Of a stretch of 64,000 bases of DNA, positions 56,001 to 61,539 are shown piece by piece. The translations under genes and the position numbers were made by a program. The stretch comes from an uncultured bacterium. GTDB lineage: Bacteria; Bacillota; Clostridia; Lachnospirales; Lachnospiraceae. Where the stretch lies: contig CAMWLE010000005.1 in the NCBI GenBank assembly GCA_947175015.1, forward strand, positions 1 through 64,000. The letters run 5' to 3'. Each line of letters begins with the position of its first letter. Position 1 is the stretch's first letter. The notes below the pieces were generated by a model. That model did no database searches and was not told where the DNA came from. It worked only from the letters and a program-made list of their open reading frames with translations.

Positions 56001-56135
56001 TCAAAAAATATCGGTAGTCACTATCGAAAAATATATGAGTTAAATGGAAAGAAAATGTGCGGTAAAAAAATAAGTTTTATGATGGATAAGGAACCAAATG
56101 ATGAAACCTATTATCTTACTCCATATTTATGGTAA
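53064..56135 (+). CDS. nuclease-P-loop NTPase-TPR protein, candidate STAND-type defence gene
   Basis: 1023 residues, AT-rich codons unlike its neighbours. The N-terminal 70 residues look like a PD-(D/E)XK (Mrr-like) nuclease: FEKLALLYLQ, KGSWDGNKDIQ (D41) and WAEAKF (E58-x-K60). A beta-rich domain follows (about 170-270). The P-loop NTPase has Walker A NGTGATGKS (304-312), Walker B VVILDDIH (420-427) and TLIFASRE (452-459). From about 600 the protein is all helical with TPR-like pairs. Nuclease-STAND-repeat architecture is that of the Avs (AVAST) and related phage sensors, but I cannot name a subtype. ATG with AGAGGG upstream. It lies in the cassette, next to the recombinase. Confidence 0.7.
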   Translation: MFNYTNIDSAQFEKLALLYLQNRYPGSKWEQTKGSWDGNKDIQCKYTFFDQTMEYWAEAKFTPNPSKRSLQKSQLDPTLISAFLNKNPVTINFISNNTIPENYIYRLTDFKIKTNIGITLVLKEEFEQWLLKNPDICQQYQLQKNDSFYNKSIEKGCMIKQCLITEQDPDSTQYLFTKLLNYRTPYFLYLNVYSNIDYKDCQLESDIFKFSIRSSILTNAKEFDIGEGWNGLKFEFIADRIFAGDINLTIRKNGKTLTKYKISDVKIIEKHVLNVSYAKQEKALVDAFNYVKESGKENNIIEINGTGATGKSYLLNQIHNELESCFDILHVKFDYNNTYNADNLCRFLLYLNLGKIWEFDLELVSKELKNNISPIQGLLYGDLISGLQGKAEEIIEYIYKQTKSQNFNLLFPTNTSIRKVVILDDIHKLSAKHLAVIQCMLRQYMQYNCSQTLIFASREHILKNANEFSDKLYNIDLYGLSKDDKDATLSCYLEDNFDITYNRATDDVLIFSNIIWSLLENGTDTETISQNVKVVKEMTNPQITNLNIYKTILNEYKKYNPLIELVYYVNSGIEFEILCSYFEEEKVHFLIKERLFKKIRGFIYPFHDLLVQAYFEMHKVSRSTVKNIKMLINENGTLNRIHYLSLILNSDYGSSYFTDARKLRDEYYYKGELFPAYQISQGLISNIDFDEELTEEEIKDLFVFAETSMYENDHSTIQNIYDKIIKYSKKYLKKNKFLTGLLLRSSIEKVNMQFWDFQTDKIFDNIKQIQTTLSNMPFRSKDVDFTYVHCFNRSMVTQLLLNQNESAEKSFQLCISAAEKLDYLAHVGFAYMDFGRGTYSIDMKRSISYLEKGFEIFKSIQSEQRRQIECEAEILYAKYIVSPSTELLLQLEKLSNSLFCRHYLELYAKVKLKLAALKIVYDLSDYQDIKEDLFEAEFAVKYQPSVRYQLILLSVKSVFYFKKNEVKTARDLNNKCLKLSKNIGSHYRKIYELNGKKMCGKKISFMMDKEPNDETYYLTPYLW

Positions 56136-56178
56136 GGGTAGCTCTCTTGTAAGCAAAAGTTACTTTGAGAGCTACTCC
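56136..56178. other. hairpin between convergent cassette genes
   Basis: GTAGCTCTC (56138-56146) pairs exactly with GAGAGCTAC (56167-56175), with GTAA/TTAC pairing inside the loop. It separates the tail-to-tail NTPase and glycosyltransferase genes and may act as a shared terminator, though there is no good T-run. Confidence 0.5.
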
Positions 56179-56188
56179 CTGAAATATC

Positions 56189-57262
56189 TTATATCTGTAA
56201 AAATTTAGAAAGACTTATTACATTGCCGTTGCTGTCAATTACTATATCATTCCTATTTTTACGTAATTGAAACCATAGTTTATTTGATGTTATTTGTGTG
56301 AAGTTTTCACAAACAAACAGATAGTTTGAAGAACTTTTCAACAAGGTATATGGAAGGACATTAAATAATTCTATATTACCTGACAACTGAATGTTTATTG
56401 TTTCGTTAATATGCAATCCTGTTTTTTCCAATAAAGGAATTAAATCTAAATGAGTAAATGAAACAGCTGTATATTTTTTTGCTAATAATGCAGGGCTTAT
56501 ATAATGAGTTATAAAATCACTATAGTCTTCTTTTATGTATAAAATACAATTGGTCCAAAAGTAAGGGGTTTGTTGCTCCTCATTTAAATAAATATTTTTT
56601 CTGGTAGCTTGTCTGATATGATAAGCTTTAATGGAGGGAATTAGTTTGCAGCCTAAACCAGCATAATGGATGCGTGCAGTCAATTCTAAACCTTCATATG
56701 CATTGTAATAAAACTCATTAAATCCACCATACTGCCAAAATATATCCTTTTCGAACAGGCAAAATGCAATTGTAAGAGCTGAGCGTTCAACAGCGTCTAT
56801 TCCATCAAGGATAGCAGGATCATTGTTTTCAAGTGCATGGCGATTAAATAAAGTACCAAATATATGCCCTGCACTCTGTATTTTTCCGGTTTGCGGATAC
56901 AAAAGTAACGGCTGTATAGCTTTGCAGTTAAATTTCTCTTTTGCCTGAAGCAATTCATCAAGTTCATTTCCGATTAAAATAATATCTGTATTAATGAAAA
57001 ATAAATTTGGGGTTGTACTGTTTTTAACCCCAATATTATTTGCCCTTCCAAATCCATGTCTCTCTGTTAATTCTATTAATTTGATTTGCCCATTTCTATC
57101 ATACTCCCGCAAAAGCATAATTGTTTTATAATTTTCGCAATTATCAGAAACTACTATTATTTCGTAGTCAGAAATATTTTTAATGAGAAAAAGCATATTA
57201 AAAAAATTACTCGCCAATTCATAGTCATTATCAATGGAAACAATCAAACTTGCTTTTTTCAT
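56189..57262 (-). CDS. family 2 glycosyltransferase
   Basis: 357 residues, cytoplasmic. GT-A fold landmarks: SLIVSIDNDYELASNFFNML at the N-terminus, EIIVVSDNCENY, GFGRANNIGVKNS, and the metal-binding region FFINTDIIL (DxD-like). GGFNEFYYNAYEGLEL then matches the GGFDE...ED element of rhamnosyltransferase-like GT2 enzymes. It probably adds a sugar to a surface glycan or protein. The donor is unknown. GGAGG upstream. Co-transcribed with the nucleotidyltransferase gene 25 bp upstream. Base composition is like the rest of the cassette. Confidence 0.82.
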   Translation of the reverse strand: MKKASLIVSIDNDYELASNFFNMLFLIKNISDYEIIVVSDNCENYKTIMLLREYDRNGQIKLIELTERHGFGRANNIGVKNSTTPNLFFINTDIILIGNELDELLQAKEKFNCKAIQPLLLYPQTGKIQSAGHIFGTLFNRHALENNDPAILDGIDAVERSALTIAFCLFEKDIFWQYGGFNEFYYNAYEGLELTARIHYAGLGCKLIPSIKAYHIRQATRKNIYLNEEQQTPYFWTNCILYIKEDYSDFITHYISPALLAKKYTAVSFTHLDLIPLLEKTGLHINETINIQLSGNIELFNVLPYTLLKSSSNYLFVCENFTQITSNKLWFQLRKNRNDIVIDSNGNVISLSKFLQI

Positions 57263-57287
57263 TATTGCAGCTCCTCCATGTTCTTAT

Positions 57288-57998
57288 TTAGGTATTTTGT
57301 GACTCAACAATTTTGTAATCATTGGTACTGTTTATATTAAAAGCATCTGTCCCAACGGAAAATGTTTTGCATATATGCCCTTTGTTAATAGCAATTTGTA
57401 TCCAGTCACAAAGTTCATATTGATTCCTTATAGGATCCAATGGAACATCAGAAAGATAGCGTAGCAGTTTATGACTGAACATGCAATAACCGGTTCCCAA
57501 TAAATCATTAAATGGTTGTGTGGGTTTTTCAATTACTTGTTTAACATAATTGCCATCTAGTCTCAGTGCATAGGTACGCTTTATTTCAGAAAACGGTTTA
57601 TTAGGGATAATTCCACATAAAATATCACATGCATTCTGACTCCAAAATGTATACATTTGAGAAATTTTGGGATTTAGTAGATATTCATCACCAAGGCATA
57701 AAAGAAAGTCATCAGATATTTCTTTTTCGCATGTTCTTAGTGCACCCACAATACCGTCCTGACGCTCCTGAACACAAATAGAAATATTCTGATCAGAGAA
57801 ATTATTACTTATATATGAAATAACCTCTTCTCTTTTATATCCAACAACCAAAATGGTTTTGGATGCATGAATTGTCTCTGCCAATTTTACATTATAATAA
57901 AGAAGAGGATTTCCATGAACTGAAAGCAAACATTTATTCCTCGAAGTTAAATTTCGGATTCGGGTTCCTTTTCCTGCTGCTAAAATAACTAATTGCAT
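57288..57998 (-). CDS. sugar-phosphate nucleotidyltransferase
   Basis: About 236 residues from ATG 57998 (GAGGGTGG upstream); the GTG three codons earlier has no room for a ribosome site. The signature LVILAAGKGTRIRNLT is the pyrophosphorylase nucleotide loop. NKCLLSVHGNPLLYY, LLCLGDEYLL and QVIEKPTQPFNDLLGTGYCMF fit the family. It activates a sugar- or alcohol-phosphate (NDP-sugar or CDP-type). It would supply the donor for the glycosyltransferase downstream. First gene of the minus-strand cassette unit, about 80 bp from the right repeat. Confidence 0.85.
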   Translation of the reverse strand: MQLVILAAGKGTRIRNLTSRNKCLLSVHGNPLLYYNVKLAETIHASKTILVVGYKREEVISYISNNFSDQNISICVQERQDGIVGALRTCEKEISDDFLLCLGDEYLLNPKISQMYTFWSQNACDILCGIIPNKPFSEIKRTYALRLDGNYVKQVIEKPTQPFNDLLGTGYCMFSHKLLRYLSDVPLDPIRNQYELCDWIQIAINKGHICKTFSVGTDAFNINSTNDYKIVESQNT

Positions 57999-58078
57999 AT
58001 GTTCCACCCTCGATTATTAATATATTTTGGTGTTTACAAATTTTTCTAAACTATCCCACGATAAGTTCCCAATCCTCA

Positions 58079-58140
58079 ATAATCAGGAATTATCCTTTAC
58101 ACTTCTTACAGGATAATCCCGAATTATCCTTCATTCACCA
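58079..58140 (-). repeat. right 62-bp inverted repeat
   Basis: Exact inverted copy of 52844-52905. The core palindrome lies at 58110-58130 and the second core site at about 58076-58096, where the two ends diverge (ATTATC on the left, ATTATT on the right). The recombinase gene tail sequence (GTGAATGAAGGATAA) is present, but no recombinase coding sequence continues beyond it. Confidence 0.95.
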
Positions 58141-58582
58141 TTATAATCTGACACCTACCAGCAAAAGCTCTGCATTTTATCAATAATTATAAAATCCATC
58201 CTAATTCCACAACTGCTTCATATTCCATTAAAAGTAATGTAAAAACATCTATCAACGTACAAAGTTCCAATTACTTTATCTAACAGCCAAATGCACCACA
58301 TATATCTGTGTTCAAAGTCTTGTTAAACCCTACACAATATTAACTGTATACACCTTTGCACTTCTTTCTGTATCTGAATCTCTTTCCCTCATTTTCATCT
58401 GTCATCTGATTTCATAGGGGCATAACACAAAATCAAATCTATTCCCATTATAAAACACATACCTAAATTCGTATACTGTATTTCGGCGAACGTTCGCTTT
58501 TTGCGATAAGCGCCATATAACTTTAATTCTACAGCATCATCAACCTCAAAACACAATCAGGCGTTCTATTTAACAAGATTCC
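58141..58582. other. AT-rich intergenic region right of the cassette
   Basis: 442 bp with no open frame of note, no RNA gene and no clear terminator. Base composition resembles that of the cassette for about the first 300 bp. Confidence 0.4.
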
Positions 58583-60301
58583 CTAACCACCAATCAAAAC
58601 CTTCTTCCCCTCAAAAGCAAACCCATAATGCCGTATGCGTTCCCGTGGAATCCCTCTATCTACCAGCATCGCATCATAATCTTTTTCTTCCATCTGCCGC
58701 AGCGCATTACGGACCGTTTCCTCCAAGGTCGCCTCTGAGGCCGGATCTCTCACCTTAAATTCAAATACATAGGCAAAATCACTTTCCTTCTTCGGTTCCA
58801 TAACCACATCATATCTGCCCAAACCACTCTCACGGTTAGAGGTAATGATATAGTCAAGCTTCGCGTCTGCGATCAATCCTAATACGAATCCATGATAGAA
58901 TCGCTCTGGCTCTGTTTGTTCGGACGGATATTTTCCGCTATCAAAATAACTAAATACGGATGAAGTCATTTTGTTCATATATTGATTCATATACCCTATC
59001 TGATTGGCCAGCAACGCCTTCACAAAATCGTTGTAACGCACCGAAGATTTCTGAAACCAATTCCGAATCATCTTACGAAATTCTTTTCTGACTTCTAAAT
59101 TTGTCAAGGACAATCTGTACACCGCATCCGAATCACTATCAACCTCCGATACACTCTCTACCTTTAGATATCCTGATGCAAGAAGCAGACTCCAGATGAC
59201 TTCATCGTTATCCCCCAATTGTTCAAACACAATCTCCTCATCGATACTTGTTTCAATTGACCTGCCTTCCAACAGATCCTCCACCGCCACCTTAATCTCA
59301 GGACCGCTTTCCCGAATGAGTTTTCCAACCAGGCTGTTTGAGCTGGTATTTGCCCAATATGAACCAAATTTGCCTGTATCCAGGTATTTGGTAATTGACC
59401 ATGGATTATAGATTCCTTCTCTGCTGCCATATCGAAATCCATCATACCAACAACGTACTTCATCCAGCATATTCTCCAGATGAAACTGCGCCAGCGATGC
59501 ACTGACTTCCTCTTCTGTGAACCCAAAAAAAGTACTATACTTCTCTGATGTGGTCGTAATAACCTCCAGATTATTTAAGTCAGAGAAAATGGATTCTTTG
59601 CTGATTCTTGTGATGCCTGTCAGTAATCCACGATACAGATAGTCATTCGTCTTAAAGGTTGAATTGAACATACTGCGTATCAGTGAAGTCAGTTGACCCC
59701 AATACCCATAAACATATGCTTCCTGTAAAGGAGTATCATACTCATCAAGAAGCACAATCACTTTCTTCCCATGCCAACGTACCATATAAGACATGAGACG
59801 CTTTAGCGCCCATGCTATCGTATCTTCCGAAATTTCCTTTTTCACATTTTTATCCCTGCCGACATACTGCCCCAACGTACAGTAATCACGCTTTTCATCT
59901 TCCGTAAGGATATTTCCCTCCAACAAGTAAGAATGCTTTTTATACAGCTCCATCAAAGATTCCACCATACTGCCTCTGACAATCTCAAACGTTGCTCCTT
60001 TGATATCTGCAAAGCTTAAAAAAATCACAGGCCAGGTTCCCTGCAATTCCTGATAGTCTTCTTCCCTCCATATGGACAGCCCTTCAAACAGATCACTTCT
60101 TCCCGCATATTTTTCAGAAAAGAAACATTCCACCATCTTCATGTTTAATGTTTTTCCAAATCTGCGGGGACGGGTAATTAAAGTAACCACATCCAACCCT
60201 TCCCACCACTCCCGAATAAAATCCGTTTTATCGATATAAAATGCTTTCTCGTTTCGTATATCTTCAAAGCTTTGTGCTCCAATTGAAATCTCAGGCTTCA
60301 T
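58583..60301 (-). CDS. AAA-ATPase-like/PD-(D/E)XK (DUF1703) protein, copy 2
   Basis: About 572 residues from ATG 60301 (AGGGGTGTAAAC upstream). Clear paralogue of the gene at 49.6-51.4 kb along its whole length: FYIDKTDFIREWWE, RPRRFGKTLNM, VIVLLDEYDTPLQEAY, GLLTGITRISKESIFSDLNNLEV, FYHGFVLGLI, ESGLGRYDVVMEP and VFEFKVRDP. The nuclease D and E-x-K are intact. A longer insertion follows residue 150 (YVGRDKNVKKEISED). Function unknown. The pair, in direct orientation, flanks the recombinase and its cassette. The 313 bp to the next gene (60302-60614) hold nothing recognisable. Confidence 0.85.
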   Translation of the reverse strand: MKPEISIGAQSFEDIRNEKAFYIDKTDFIREWWEGLDVVTLITRPRRFGKTLNMKMVECFFSEKYAGRSDLFEGLSIWREEDYQELQGTWPVIFLSFADIKGATFEIVRGSMVESLMELYKKHSYLLEGNILTEDEKRDYCTLGQYVGRDKNVKKEISEDTIAWALKRLMSYMVRWHGKKVIVLLDEYDTPLQEAYVYGYWGQLTSLIRSMFNSTFKTNDYLYRGLLTGITRISKESIFSDLNNLEVITTTSEKYSTFFGFTEEEVSASLAQFHLENMLDEVRCWYDGFRYGSREGIYNPWSITKYLDTGKFGSYWANTSSNSLVGKLIRESGPEIKVAVEDLLEGRSIETSIDEEIVFEQLGDNDEVIWSLLLASGYLKVESVSEVDSDSDAVYRLSLTNLEVRKEFRKMIRNWFQKSSVRYNDFVKALLANQIGYMNQYMNKMTSSVFSYFDSGKYPSEQTEPERFYHGFVLGLIADAKLDYIITSNRESGLGRYDVVMEPKKESDFAYVFEFKVRDPASEATLEETVRNALRQMEEKDYDAMLVDRGIPRERIRHYGFAFEGKKVLIGG

Positions 60302-60614
60302 GTTTACACCCCTGTCCCGCCTTTTGCTCAGGCTATACATAGCTCATTTGACACTGCCCTGGTACTGCATATTCTCAGGAACTGTGAATTGAAGTACAGC
60401 AAATATTAATTTTTACTTCCGCAATCGCTCTGAACACCTTGATTTATAACAATATCATTAACTTAAAATCCCTGCCTTGTGAACAGCATCCAAACCCTGA
60501 ATGATTCATTTGTATCATCAAACAGCACGAGATGAAACGCCTTAAGTAAATGACATTGTGATTTATCAGCCTATTCAGAAAATGAAAATATCAAAGGCTG
60601 AATTTATGATTGTT

Positions 60615-61463
60615 TTAATTGTCACCTATAATATACAATACTCCATCCTGTTCTTTAAAGACAGACAGATTACCTTTTGTAAATTCTATAGTATCCATAT
60701 TTTTGTACAATTCCTTTCCGGTAATCTGAAAGATGGACATCAAATACAACTTTTGATGAATCTCCGGCCACTCGGACACAGGATTTGAAAAACACAGCTC
60801 CGGAAAACCAAACTGGCGTAACCCCATGGTAGCGATCACAGGCGTCTCTTTTGAATAAGCATGCACAATCCCTATCCACAAAGGTGCCGGAAAATACTCC
60901 GGATCATTGAGATTTTCCTCCAAAATAGCCGCATACCTTAGATATACCTGACGGCTGATCATCAAACTGGCTGCATTGATAAATACACCTACGGCATCCT
61001 CTCGCTTCATCAGTTCACCTGCCAAACGTGTGAACAAACAGCAGATACGCCGCTTATCCTCCAATGTACCGCTGCCCTTCTGCTGACTCAGTACCAGGAA
61101 CGACTTATGATTTAAAATCTCCTCTCTCTCCTGCTCTGAAAAAAGACCTCCCTGGATTTGCGAGAAATCACATACCTCTTTCGGCTGAGGCATGGGCATA
61201 CAACTGCACCAAAATTCCACCTGCTCTAAGTTCAATATGAGCGCCGGCGCCAAAGGTGAACTCTTGTCCACAGACCGAACAGCATTCGCGCCGAAAATAT
61301 TCCTGGCTGCTTCCGCCACATCTTCCGCACTGAGTACTTTGGCAAACAAAAGCAGCCCGAAAGTGTCCTGCTCTGGATTACTATTAGAATTCTGTGCTTT
61401 CCCCTGTAATGTTTTTGATGTCTGCGAAGAATGTTTCTTACTGAATCGTTCAAAAATTTTCAT
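60615..61463 (-). CDS. DUF4261 domain protein
   Basis: 282 residues from ATG 61463, which has a textbook AAGGAGG six bases upstream; the 60 codons before it lie in a spacer. After a polar N-terminus (KKHSSQTSKTLQGKAQNSNSNPEQD) the fold runs FGLLLFAKVLSAEDVAEAARNIFG..., VFINAASLMISRQVYLRYAAIL, FPAPLWIGIVHAYSKETPVIATMGLRQFGFPEL, and YLMSIFQITGKEL, the DUF4261 pattern. Its biochemical role is unknown. Cytoplasmic. It lies 76 bp after the helicase gene on the same strand. Confidence 0.75.
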   Translation of the reverse strand: MKIFERFSKKHSSQTSKTLQGKAQNSNSNPEQDTFGLLLFAKVLSAEDVAEAARNIFGANAVRSVDKSSPLAPALILNLEQVEFWCSCMPMPQPKEVCDFSQIQGGLFSEQEREEILNHKSFLVLSQQKGSGTLEDKRRICCLFTRLAGELMKREDAVGVFINAASLMISRQVYLRYAAILEENLNDPEYFPAPLWIGIVHAYSKETPVIATMGLRQFGFPELCFSNPVSEWPEIHQKLYLMSIFQITGKELYKNMDTIEFTKGNLSVFKEQDGVLYIIGDN

Positions 61464-61539
61464 TATAACCTCCTTGATCTCAAAGCTGCATTTCACAGCA
61501 ATACTCCTGCTGCCAGGCATAATTTCCCGGAATATAGAA

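Larger units (their letters stand above)
52844..58140. mobile_element. candidate invertible cassette bounded by 62-bp inverted repeats
   Basis: A 5.3-kb segment beginning within the last codons of a tyrosine recombinase gene, bounded by perfect 62-bp inverted repeats (52844-52905 and 58079-58140). It is AT-rich against its surroundings and carries one plus-strand gene (53064-56135) and two minus-strand genes (56189-57262, 57288-57998) facing each other. No transposase is present. Inversion is inferred, not observed. Confidence 0.65.

Noticed and set aside
52844..58140. Transposon with terminal inverted repeats
   Set aside because: No transposase is inside and no target duplication was seen. 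The recombinase lies outside the repeats and overlaps one of them, which fits inversion better than transposition.
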